The position numbers and the translations under genes are program-made. The notes below the pieces were generated by a model. That model had not been told where the DNA came from and did no database searches. It worked only from the letters and a program-made list of their open reading frames with translations. A stretch of DNA of 64,000 nucleotides from Leeuwenhoekiella marinoflava DSM 3653. Lineage in GTDB: Bacteria; Bacteroidota; Bacteroidia; Flavobacteriales; Flavobacteriaceae. Location: NCBI RefSeq assembly GCF_900129005.1, contig NZ_FQUN01000008.1:124001-188000 (forward strand), read 5' to 3'. Below are positions 9,505 to 17,323 of this stretch, piece by piece; the first letter of the stretch is position 1; each line of letters opens with the position of its first letter.

Positions 9505-10158
9505 GTCGAGTAGACAAGGGGAATTTCACCCCGAGCCTCTCACAGAACCGTACGTGATAGTCTCCCATCATACGGCTCTTCTAACCTGATATACAAAAAT
9601 AGCTCATCCTTTTTTTTCAAGTTGGCAGTATGTACATCAATTTAGCTAACCCCTTTGCTCCACTCCCATTACAGGAGCTTCTTCACTACTACGAGTTAGT
9701 CCGCCCCTATACCAAGCATCGCTATTTTGCCTCTAGTTTGCGCTATTGTACATTTCACTTTGCATCTTGGCACAGATTCCCGAGTTCCGTAAATAAGCCC
9801 AAATACTGGTCATGCCTCCTAAATGACGCCTGCCGCCCAGCCAATAAACAGGTGACCGCTGGACTTATAATGTTTGTCATACTTCAAACACTTTTGACAG
9901 AAGGTTGCACTTTCTCGACACTTCATCAGAGGTTCATTTGCATTCATCTCCAGTATTCATACCTGACTAGTTCTTGACGTAGCCTTTTCCATAACGCTCA
10001 ATACCTTAGCTCTTAACCAAAGCACCTTATGGTGGTTTAACGCTCTTCCCTGTAGGACAACATTGGTGGGTCACTTAGACTGCGCTCAGCACAGGCAGTT
10101 CCACCATCTTATAAACAGTTGCGTAACGACTTTCAGCCGGTCGTTACTCTCGGCACAC
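9505..10158 (-). mobile_element. ORF-less group II intron A (first of a tandem pair)
   Basis: On the minus strand the 5' end is GTGTGCCGAGAG at 10158 and the 3' end is CTACTCGAC at 9505, directly abutting the 5' end of intron B. Domain V is 34 nt at 9545-9578, nearly identical to that of intron B. Both introns share the 5' segment CGCAACT.TTTAT.AGATGGTGG. The element is 654 nt with no maturase. The 5' exon is CGAGCCATAT, part of an attC-like stem. Reading frames on the plus strand here are incidental. Confidence 0.8.
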
Positions 10159-10340
10159 ATATGGCTCGTAGCGTGCAAATTAGAAAACTATTTTCGGATT
10201 GAGCACAAGCCAGATTTTTAAATTTTACTGTTTATCTTTTTTTATTGGAAATCGTCAAATTTAAAAATTTGGCGACTTTCCAAATAAGCCTTAACTTCGA
10301 TTAAACAACTTACTAGCTATTAGCTATATACGGTGTGCCT
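10159..10340 (-). other. attC-like long hairpin (split by the tandem introns)
   Basis: This 182-bp stretch has no gene. With the two introns removed, it joins the start of cassette 2. One arm GTATATAGCTAATAGC (minus, 10331-10316) then pairs imperfectly with the rebuilt arm GCTACGAGCCATATAC, and an inner imperfect stem lies at 10247-10281 (GGAAA.TCG...CGA.TTTCC). A long imperfect hairpin between GCACCCAAC of cassette 1 and GTTACCTGC of cassette 2 is the layout of an integron attC site, though longer than most. The left side is interrupted by the IS1182 copy. Confidence 0.5.
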
Positions 10341-10409
10341 GTTGCACAAGTTAGCAAAAATTTGACATAGGATTGATATTAATTTTTCATTGGATTCATA
10401 ACTTTAAGT

Positions 10410-12025
10410 ATGCAAGGCAAAAAGACATATCAAGAAAAGTTATTCAACAATTTCCGTTTGAGTGATCGTGTCCCAAAAGATAATTTCTATCGTCGTTTAA
10501 AGAGTGCTATTTCGTTAGATTTTCTTTACTCGCTTACCAAAGGTTTTTATGGTAGTAGCGGACAAAAGAGTATTGATCCTGTTGTTTTCTTTAAACTCTG
10601 TTTGGTGGGTTATTTAGAAAACATCATTAGCGACCGTAAGCTGGTGGATCATTGTAGTATGCGGCTGGATATTTTATTCTTTTTGGATTATGATATCGAT
10701 GATGAGCTTCCCTGGCATTCTACCATTAGCCGTACGCGACAGTTATTTCCTGAACAGGTTTTTGAAGAAGTCTTTACTAAAGTCTTTGAACTGTGTGTAT
10801 CTAAGGGAATGGTCAGCGGTCATACACAGGCTATTGATAGTGCTCCTGTAAAAGCCAACGCTTCAATGGATAGTCTGGAACTTAAAGTTCCTGAGGAAGA
10901 ACTGGAGTCTCACCTGCGCAGAGTTCGTCACATTAGCGCGATGGATAAAGAGCAGCCTTTTCGCAAAAGTAAAGTCGATAAATCAGACCAAGGTCAACGC
11001 AGCATAACCGCTAATGAACAGGAGCTAAAAGCTATTACTACCCGCAACAAGCGTTGGAGCAAAGATCAGGATCAGCGACCGGGTGCTGGTAACAAAGGCA
11101 GTAAATACACCAGTAATAGTGCCTTCCTCTCACTCCGTTCGTCGGAGGCAAGACAGTCTTACCGATCCTGACGCACGCATCAGTGTCAAACCGGGCAAAG
11201 CCAGAAAGCTCAATTACTTGAGTCAGCTTAGTGTAGATACGGGTCATCATGTGATCACCGACATTAAAGCCTACCACGCCGATGGTAAAGACAACCAGCA
11301 ACTGCCCGATATTGTAAAACGCGTCAAGCGCCGCTTGTGGCAGCAAGGTCTAGTCTGGGAGAATTGTGTAGCTGATACGGGTTACAGTAGCGGCGAGAAC
11401 TATGCATTTTTAGAAGCTCAGGACTTAAAGAGTTTTATACCGCCGCACGGCACCTTTAAGGGCGGTCCTGATGGATTTATGTATGTTGAAGAACAAGATC
11501 ATTACCTGTGTCCACAGGGTAAGATCATCCCGTTTACTAAGGAGTTTAACGATTACAGAACCGGCACACGCAAGAAAGAGTACCGTTGTCGCAAGCACGT
11601 GTGCATTGACTGTCCTATACGCAGCAGCTGTTTAGGCAAAAGCGCTCAGGAAAAGAAATTTAGTGTCACCTATTACCGTGCAGAATACCTGCGCAACATC
11701 GCCCGGGTAGATCCCGATAGCTATCGGGACACAGGGCAGGTATATGAAAGGCAAACGGCAAAGCACGGTAGAGCCTGTTTTTGGTACACTCACGCAATTT
11801 ATGGGACTGCGCAAAGTAAACACTATAGGCTTAAAACAAGCTAACAAGTGTATGCAGCTCTCAGCCATCGCCTACAACCTCAAAAAATACCTCAAATTCA
11901 CTCAAAAACGGGTAAAAAGCGGAGCAGGAATGCTCAGCTTGTATTTTAGACTAAAAACAACCCCGCTAGTAGCATCTAAAGCGTTGCTAACCTATGTGAA
12001 CTTCCCAAGTGTATCAAGGATATAA
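10410..12025 (+). pseudogene. IS1182-family transposase, disrupted in two places
   Basis: Frame 1 (10410-11171) holds the N-terminal domain (FYRRLKSAISLDFLY, DPVVFFKLCLVGYLENI, AIDSAPVKANASMDS). Frame 2 (from about 11150) holds the DDE core (TDPDARISVKPGKARKLNYL, DTGYSSGENY, a Cys cluster CRKHVCIDC). Frame 3 (11744-12025) holds the C-terminus (STVEPVFGTLTQFMGLRK). The first break, about 11130-11150, coincides with a foreign-looking palindromic stretch ctccgttcgtcggag. The second coincides with the 18-bp palindrome at 11712-11729. Both suggest small palindrome insertions with indels. Confidence 0.85.
11712..11729. repeat. 18-bp palindrome inside the transposase pseudogene
   Basis: TCCCGATAGCTATCGGGA, identical to 8118-8135, at the junction where the transposase reading frame is lost. 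Confidence 0.75.
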
Positions 12026-12075
12026 AACTAGAAAACTGCTTAAAAGCGGCTTAGATAAATAGGTTTTTATAGAAA

Positions 12076-12750
12076 TCACGGACTTGTGCAACGGTTACCA
12101 GTGTTGGGTGCTGGCTTTTTATAAGTTTCTAAGAGAGCACTATTTTCAATTTTCGTCTTCAAATATTCCATAAGTGAAATTGTATCATTAAAAAATTCTG
12201 TAAATGTATCGTAGTCAATTAATTTATGCTCTCCGTGAGCGATATAATTTCGTTCGTTAACCAAATCATTAATTAATGTTTCTTGACTTTCAAAATGAAC
12301 ATCTTTTAAATCCATAATAAATAGGATTTCATCTAAAACATCATATCCTAAATTCGATTTTGTGTTTATAATATTTTTGGTTGGTATGTTGGACTGTTTT
12401 TCTGAGCTTGAAAAAATAAAATCGATAATTTGAGTTTTACTTTGTATGCTGTTTTCTTTTAAGGCACCAATTTTCTTTTGTAATGACAGGGCAATAAACT
12501 GAGTTTTTAATTCATTATGTTTTAATGCCTTATAGGAAACAAATTCGAGATAATATGAAAGTGATACTTTAACAAAGCCCTCCCAATGTGCATACAAAAG
12601 AGGTAAAGTGGCCCTAATCATAGCACTTTGTAAAGGATTTTTAACTGACGGAATCTTATTTTTTAACAAAGTCAATTCCTTTCTCCTCCAAGAAAATTCA
12701 CCAATAACTTTATCAGATAAAACGTCAAAGGATAATTGATTTCTGCTCAT
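12076..12750 (-). CDS. MAE_28990/MAE_18760-like HEPN protein (putative effector)
   Basis: 224 residues. The PLLYAHWEGFVK segment (about 50-61) and the later ERNYIAHGE (about 167-175, an R-x4-6-H HEPN motif) match the MAE_28990/MAE_18760-like HEPN family, whose members are predicted RNases in defence gene pairs. Its ATG overlaps the stop of the DUF262 gene (TAATG), so the two are probably co-translated. The last about 13 residues (PAPNTGNRCTSP) are encoded by the cassette end and the IS1182 terminal repeat. The native C-terminus was therefore probably altered by the insertion. Confidence 0.8.
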   Translation of the reverse strand: MSRNQLSFDVLSDKVIGEFSWRRKELTLLKNKIPSVKNPLQSAMIRATLPLLYAHWEGFVKVSLSYYLEFVSYKALKHNELKTQFIALSLQKKIGALKENSIQSKTQIIDFIFSSSEKQSNIPTKNIINTKSNLGYDVLDEILFIMDLKDVHFESQETLINDLVNERNYIAHGEHKLIDYDTFTEFFNDTISLMEYLKTKIENSALLETYKKPAPNTGNRCTSP

Positions 12751-13891
12751 TACTTTCTGAAGAATTCTTTAGTGAATGGAATAATTTTAGGAATTCTTGT
12801 TCTTGCATTTGAGCCTGAGCCTGTATACCTTATAAAGGTTTCGTTACTGTGAAGTTCTTTTACTTTGTTCAATAAAAGATTATTGTCATCAGGGAAATCG
12901 TATTGCTCAATATTCTCTGCTAATCCAATTGTAACTGCTTCAAATGCAGATTCTAAGAATTTTCCTTTGAATTTTGTTCCATCATATCGTTTAAAAGCAT
13001 CATCACCCAAAACCTGATTAATTGTGCTAAATACATTCTCGAAATCTATTTTAGCGTTTTCATAGTCAAAATCATCATCCTGTAATATTTTTTCGGTGAT
13101 TTCGTCAAAGAAGTCACTTAATTCTTTTTTCGTTGTATATTCATATTTAGTTAAGGAAATAAATCGAAGGACTAATTCCAATGGGTACTGCTCATCGTAA
13201 AGCCTATCACTCAAAGAAATTGTATTTGCAAAGTTTTCATCATTTGCTAGTTCTTTAAACCACGTAAATGTGTCTTTTTTTATCATAATCATAACACTAT
13301 TACGTACTTCTTGGTCAGAAGCAAATGAACCACCCGTGTTTAGCCTTTGAAAAACATCAAATTTTGCATTTGTTCCTGAATCACTTAATATAATTGAAAG
13401 GTTAAGTTTAGACCTTTTAATAAATAGCTTCAATGGATTTGGCAATTCAAGGTCTTCATCTTTTTCTTTTTCCCAAACCATTCCTTCTAAGTGTGGTAAA
13501 TATTTTGTTCCTTCTAGCACAAGTCTTCCTTTTTTAGGAACATCTTCAACTTCGGGAAGCTCACTCATAAATTGTAAAAGAGTTGAAATTCTTTGAAGTC
13601 CATCTACAACTTCCCAAATACCATCTTCCCTTTGAAATAGAAATATCGAAGGAATAGGAATACCAAGCAAAATAGATTCAATTAGACGTGATTTCTGTGT
13701 ATTTGACCATCTGAAATATCTTTGAAAATCTGGATTTATTATTAATTCTCCGTTTTTATGAAGATTAATAAGCTCTCCAATAGACATCGGGTAACTTTCT
13801 GTCTTAAATTCAGTTTTTTTAGATTCTATTTCTTGTAGTAGATTTTCTTGTTTCGTCATTTGTTTTCTGTTTTTTTTAGCTTGCACCCAAC
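12103..13891 (-). mobile_element. Integron-like gene cassette 1 (DUF262-HEPN cargo)
   Basis: On the minus strand the unit starts GTTGGGTGC (13891-13883) and ends GCACCCAAC (12111-12103), perfect reverse complements that also fit the integron core consensus GTTRRRY / RYYYAAC. It starts directly at the end of the conserved leader, i.e. it is the first cassette of the left array. It carries two coupled genes. The attC-like region after it is interrupted by an IS1182 copy and two group II introns. Confidence 0.55.
12750..13859 (-). CDS. DUF262 (GmrSD N-terminal-like, ParB-fold) protein
   Basis: About 369 residues from ATG 13859. An in-frame start at 13919 lies inside the conserved leader and is rejected. 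Early residues contain LIINPDFQRYFRWSNTQKSRLIESILLGIPIP and then the DGLQR motif, the DGxQR signature of DUF262/GmrS ParB-like nucleotidase domains. It lacks the C-terminal HNH domain (DUF1524) of full GmrSD enzymes. Pairing with a HEPN protein resembles two-gene defence modules. It is the leader-proximal gene of cassette 1. The function as anti-phage defence is inference from family and context. Confidence 0.85.
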   Translation of the reverse strand: MTKQENLLQEIESKKTEFKTESYPMSIGELINLHKNGELIINPDFQRYFRWSNTQKSRLIESILLGIPIPSIFLFQREDGIWEVVDGLQRISTLLQFMSELPEVEDVPKKGRLVLEGTKYLPHLEGMVWEKEKDEDLELPNPLKLFIKRSKLNLSIILSDSGTNAKFDVFQRLNTGGSFASDQEVRNSVMIMIKKDTFTWFKELANDENFANTISLSDRLYDEQYPLELVLRFISLTKYEYTTKKELSDFFDEITEKILQDDDFDYENAKIDFENVFSTINQVLGDDAFKRYDGTKFKGKFLESAFEAVTIGLAENIEQYDFPDDNNLLLNKVKELHSNETFIRYTGSGSNARTRIPKIIPFTKEFFRK

Positions 13892-14014
13892 TTGTTATAT
13901 CAACACTAAATATATACATATCCCCTCAAAATTTACGGGATATCAACACTTTTGAGTTGCATTTATAAAAATAGACCTTTGTTTTAGAAGTTATTTACAG
14001 AATCCTTTAATCCC
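13883..14014 (-). promoter_or_regulatory. Conserved cassette-array leader (left copy)
   Basis: On the minus strand this 132-bp segment aligns without gaps to 50558-50688 (plus), with about 20 mismatches by hand count. Conserved blocks are TTCTGTAAA, CTATTTTTATAAA, GTTGATATCCCGTAAATTTT, an inverted repeat ATCCC...GGGAT, and TGTATATATTTAGTGTT. It ends at the first GTT of cassette 1. TATATTTAG resembles a Bacteroidota -7 box, so the leader may carry the array promoter as well as an attI-like recombination site. No ORF is conserved in it. Confidence 0.65.
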
Positions 14015-14064
14015 ATGATTTAAACTAAAAAAAGGGGATAAATCCCCTTAAAAGATCCCTTTTG

Positions 14065-14162
14065 TTCGAACCTATTTCCAGTTTCCTTCGGGTATTGTTC
14101 GAGAAACACCCCCTTTTACCGAAGCTCTCCCGAAGGAGACCCGAACGAGACTCGAAGCAAAC
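14065..14162. repeat. Degenerate 11-bp tandem repeats (two groups of four)
   Basis: Units starting with TTCGA/TTCGG-like sequence lie at 14065, 14076, 14087 and 14098. After a gap, units of CCGAAnnnnAC lie at 14119, 14130, 14141 and 14152. The exact 11-bp spacing and conserved CGAA core suggest helically phased protein-binding sites rather than coding sequence. The block lies just upstream of the left leader. Confidence 0.6.
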
Positions 14163-14180
14163 CCCTCTAAAAATCGAATT

Positions 14181-14260
14181 GCTATGCGAGAGTAGGCTAT
14201 AGTATGTAAAAGTATGCTGCAGTATGCGAGACCGTGCAAGTACGTGCAAGGGCATGCATT
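14181..14260. repeat. 10-bp tandem repeats, eight units
   Basis: Eight consecutive 10-mers approximate AGTATGCnAG (for example agtatgctgc, agtatgcgag, tacgtgcaag). The block lies between two 11-bp repeat blocks upstream of the left leader. Confidence 0.65.
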
Positions 14261-14408
14261 TAAATCAGCTTATCGTATTGGGAATTTTAAGAAATTGCGT
14301 TTCTTGAAAAAGTAGCATGGCATCCACAACTAGTGCATAAGAACCGCTACACTGCCGTTCCCATAACGTTAGCATACCGTTACCCTGCCTTTGCTATGCT
14401 CTATCCCC

Positions 14409-14463
14409 GGGTGAAACGCGGGTGAACCTCGGGTGAACTACGGGTGAACCTTGGGTGAATGGA
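14409..14463. repeat. 11-bp tandem repeats GGGTGAACnnn, five units
   Basis: GGGTGAA occurs at 14409, 14420, 14431, 14442 and 14453, exactly every 11 bp, with variable 2-3 nt between. No coding potential. Confidence 0.75.
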
Positions 14464-14949
14464 GCTCTGGAAATGTTTAAAATGGAATAATGGCAGCACG
14501 GAGTACTCGCTGCAGGTAGTATGGCAAGCTGCTCTTTAAGATCTAACTTATAAAAAGAGCCTTCCCCTATCCTAGGCTGTGCGGTTAAGATAAACGCGTC
14601 TTAGCTTAGCTCTGCTAATATAAGGCATTTTTAAGGCCTTGTCAAGAGATGAGCCTACGGATCATTAGACTTTGCTAAGACTTAGGGTTCTCCCTTATAA
14701 GGGGGAGCAGGCTGTACCGACGCATAGCACAATACCGGAACAAACGCTGGGGAACACGTGCGGTACTTTAGAGACATCTTCCTACTTGGCATACTCTAAG
14801 GTTTCGCTTTGTTCGATATGGGATACACGCTTCAAGCTGATGCCCAATTTGTGTACCAGAATTATATTATATTCTTAAAATCGTAAAAACCCAGATTTTG
14901 CACTTGATCCCCCTTTTTTGAGACCAATTAAACCCTTTGGCGATGCCAA
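14464..14949. other. Non-coding stretch between repeat block and tRNA-Val
   Basis: I see no supported gene. Small stem-loops are present (for example ccttataaggg near 14694-14704). The short plus-strand frame at 14672-14878 has no recognisable protein features. Confidence 0.5.
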
Positions 14950-14980
14950 TAAAAAAAGGCTTCACATTTCTGTGAAGCCT
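14950..14980 (-). terminator. Rho-independent terminator of tRNA-Val
   Basis: On the minus strand, arms AGGCTTCACA and TGTGAAGCCT with a 4-nt loop are followed by seven T. It lies 4 bp downstream of the tRNA. Confidence 0.9.
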
Positions 14981-14984
14981 TTGT

Positions 14985-15058
14985 GGGCAATGAGGGATTC
15001 GAACCCCCGACCCCCTCGGTGTAAACGAGGTGCTCTGAACCAACTGAGCTAATTGCCC
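14985..15058 (-). tRNA. tRNA-Val (anticodon TAC)
   Basis: A 74-nt cloverleaf. The acceptor stem is GGGCAAT/ATTGCCC, the D-arm TAGCTCAGTTGGTTCAGAG, the anticodon loop TTTACAC in stem CCTCG/CGAGG, and the T-loop GGTTCGAATCC. Anticodon TAC reads GUA valine codons. CCA is not encoded. It separates the left accessory block from the core genes; no integrase or att duplication is seen at it. Confidence 0.95.
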
Positions 15059-15122
15059 TTCTCGTTAGCGGATGCAAATATAAACCAATATTTAAGACTG
15101 CAAAACACTTTTTTGAAAATAA

Positions 15123-16346
15123 TTAAATTATTTCTGCGACCACAAAAGTACTCCCCCCTATAAATATCAGATCCTCAGCATTTGCGGCTGTTTTTGCAGC
15201 ATCAAATGCTTCTGAAATTTTTTTAAACTTTTTTCCTTCAAGACTAAAAGCAGCTGCTTTTTGCTGCAATTCTTCAGAATTTAATCCACGAGGAACATCC
15301 GGTTTACTGAAATAATAAATAGCATGTTTAGGAAATAACGGAAGAACGCTATCCAAATCCTTATCAGAAACCACTCCTAAGACTATATGGAGTTGCTTAT
15401 ACATTTCTTCTGCAAGCTGCTTCATCACATAAGTAAGTCCTTCTTTATTATGTCCGGTATCGCAAACTATTTTAGGATTACTTTCCTGAATAATCTGCCA
15501 GCGTCCTAAAAGTCCGGTATTGGTTGTTACTTTCTCAATTCCTTTAACCAAAGACTCTTCTGATATGCTAAGTTCTGTGCACTGGTTTAAAACTTCAACC
15601 GCTCTTTGAACCGTTTTTTTATTTTTAAACTGATAGCTTCCTTTTAACTCACTCTTCAGTTCAGGATAATCAAAGTCTGAAGCATAGCTAATTTCAGCTT
15701 CCACCGCTTCTGCTTTAGCATCAAAAACAGAAGTCGTTTCAGTCTGACGCTCACCGATCACAACGGGAATATTCGGTTTTATAACTCCTGCTTTTTCAGC
15801 TGCAATTGCTTCAAGCGTGTCTCCTAAAATCGCTGTATGATCGAGACCGATATTGGTTATAACCGAAAGAATAGGAGTGATAATATTTGTAGAATCCAAT
15901 CTTCCACCAAGACCAACTTCTATAATAGCAACATCTACATTTTGCTCTTTAAAATACTGAAAAGCCATACCTACGGTCAGCTCAAAAAAAGAAAGCTGAT
16001 TTTGCGCTATAAAAGCCTTTTGCTGCTCGATAAATTGAACAACGAAAGATTCATCTGCGAGATGACCATCAACGCGTATACGCTCTCTAAAGTCTTTTAA
16101 ATGCGGGGATGTATGCAAGCCTGTTTTATAACCTTGCTCTTGCAAAACCGAAGCCAGCATATGACTGGTAGAACCTTTGCCATTTGTACCTCCTACATGG
16201 ATGGTTTTATAAGCCGTCTGAGGATTTCCCAAGCGATCACACAGCAAGATAATATGGTCTAGATTTTTTTTGAATGCAGAAGCGCCTTGTCGCTGAAACA
16301 TAGGCAAGCGTTCAAACATCCAGTGCAGCGTTTGCTGATAGGTCAT
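15123..16346 (-). CDS. folC: Bifunctional folylpolyglutamate synthase/dihydrofolate synthase
   Basis: 407 residues, a normal FolC length. The P-loop HVGGTNGKGSTSHMLA is at about 50-65, with HTSPHLKDFRERIRVDG, the GLGGRLDSTNII segment, and the C-terminal domain motif CDTGHNKEGLTYV. The cytoplasmic enzyme adds glutamate to dihydropteroate and folates. Its ATG overlaps the stop of the upstream TonB-like gene by one base (TAATG), so it ends an exbB-exbD-tonB-folC operon, although the gap between exbD and tonB is 147 bp. Confidence 0.95.
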   Translation of the reverse strand: MTYQQTLHWMFERLPMFQRQGASAFKKNLDHIILLCDRLGNPQTAYKTIHVGGTNGKGSTSHMLASVLQEQGYKTGLHTSPHLKDFRERIRVDGHLADESFVVQFIEQQKAFIAQNQLSFFELTVGMAFQYFKEQNVDVAIIEVGLGGRLDSTNIITPILSVITNIGLDHTAILGDTLEAIAAEKAGVIKPNIPVVIGERQTETTSVFDAKAEAVEAEISYASDFDYPELKSELKGSYQFKNKKTVQRAVEVLNQCTELSISEESLVKGIEKVTTNTGLLGRWQIIQESNPKIVCDTGHNKEGLTYVMKQLAEEMYKQLHIVLGVVSDKDLDSVLPLFPKHAIYYFSKPDVPRGLNSEELQQKAAAFSLEGKKFKKISEAFDAAKTAANAEDLIFIGGSTFVVAEII

Positions 16347-17176
16347 TATTCTGAAAGACTAAACTTGTACACTATTTTACCAATCTGACGCGAAGGCGCA
16401 TCCGTATCCGGGTTAAATTTTGTTGCCAGCGCAGCTGCCTTTGCCGGGTCAAGTAAACACCGGCTGTTGTTTGTTGTACCCCGTACACCTGGAGTTGCTT
16501 TAATCACATTCCCAGTACGATCTACCTCAATACTTACAACAACAATACCGGCTTCATTACAGTCTTGTACACGCTTAGGCTTACTGAGTGCTTTACGCCC
16601 ACCTAACTGATAATTACCATCACCATCAAGACCTTTACCATTACCGTAATAACTTGATGCGTTAGGATCTCCATTGGGATCACCTTTATCCCCGGCTTGA
16701 TTATCATTACCCTCACCACCGGTTGCGGTTCCATTACTTTTAGGCCCATTCAAAATGCTTGACAACGCATCTGTGGTTGATTTGTCTGGTTTAGGATCTG
16801 GTTTTTTAGCTTCTACAGGTTTTGTAGTAACTTTTTTAGGCTGTTCGGTTACGGGTTTTTTGACTTCTTTTTTAGGCTCATTTTTGATCACAGGAGCTTC
16901 TTCAACTTCTTGCGTAACCACTTCCTCTTTTACTTCGGAAGTTTTTTCTACCTGGGGCTCTGGAGTTGTATTACGAGGTGCAGATTGTACAGCCGCCTGT
17001 GGTTGAATAGTACCCGAACCCACATCTGAAGTGCCAAAATTAATAGCAATACCGCTCTCTGGAGGTGGATCAAGATAGTTTAATCCGGCAAAAAACAAAA
17101 TCACCAGTAACAAGGCATAGAGAATGCTTGTTAAGGTGAATGATTTTCGTTTATGTTTTGTATCTAAAAAGCTCAA
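16346..17176 (-). CDS. TonB-like energy transducer
   Basis: 276 residues. A short cytoplasmic N-terminus is followed by one membrane helix (about 14-30, TSILYALLLVILFFAGLNYL), then a long Pro/Lys/Glu-rich periplasmic spacer (about 60-135), a Gly/Asn-rich stretch, and a C-terminal TonB-like beta domain (GIVVVSIEVDRTGNVIKATPG). It links the inner-membrane ExbB/ExbD motor, encoded just upstream, to outer-membrane TonB-dependent transporters such as the SusC protein in this window. TonB rather than TolA is inferred from the C-terminal pattern. Confidence 0.85.
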   Translation of the reverse strand: MSFLDTKHKRKSFTLTSILYALLLVILFFAGLNYLDPPPESGIAINFGTSDVGSGTIQPQAAVQSAPRNTTPEPQVEKTSEVKEEVVTQEVEEAPVIKNEPKKEVKKPVTEQPKKVTTKPVEAKKPDPKPDKSTTDALSSILNGPKSNGTATGGEGNDNQAGDKGDPNGDPNASSYYGNGKGLDGDGNYQLGGRKALSKPKRVQDCNEAGIVVVSIEVDRTGNVIKATPGVRGTTNNSRCLLDPAKAAALATKFNPDTDAPSRQIGKIVYKFSLSE

Positions 17177-17323
17177 GACCGAATTGTTGTTAAAATGTAT
17201 ATACTACAGTGTTTCAAAAACCAAACCCCTTTAAAAAATGCGCTAAGGATTGAAGCGACACCTCCCGATTGTGATTGGTAATCTAGCTGAAAGCCTTACG
17301 GCAATAGCCAGAGCACCCCAATA

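Larger units (their letters stand above)
10341..12092 (+). mobile_element. IS1182-family insertion sequence, near full length, inactivated
   Basis: Terminal inverted repeats gttgcacaagt (10341-10351) and acttgtgcaac (12082-12092) bound 1752 bp, a usual IS1182 size. The single transposase gene is broken. The element sits in the attC-like end of cassette 1. No convincing target-site duplication was found by eye. Confidence 0.85.

Noticed and set aside
9630-9977. 115-residue plus-strand frame as a gene
   Set aside because: It lies antisense inside group II intron A and is Cys/Tyr/His-rich without domain features.
11038-11346. 102-residue minus-strand frame as a gene
   Set aside because: Shadow of the transposase pseudogene.
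12082-12096. GTTGCACAAGT next to both left-array cassette ends as part of the cassette site
   Set aside because: It is the IS1182 terminal inverted repeat, present at both ends of the 1752-bp element.
14181-14463. Possible CRISPR array
   Set aside because: Units are only 10-11 bp with no spacers of 25-40 bp and no cas genes nearby.
14985-15058. tRNA-Val as an island integration site
   Set aside because: No integrase gene and no repeated tRNA 3' end was found in the flanking accessory block.
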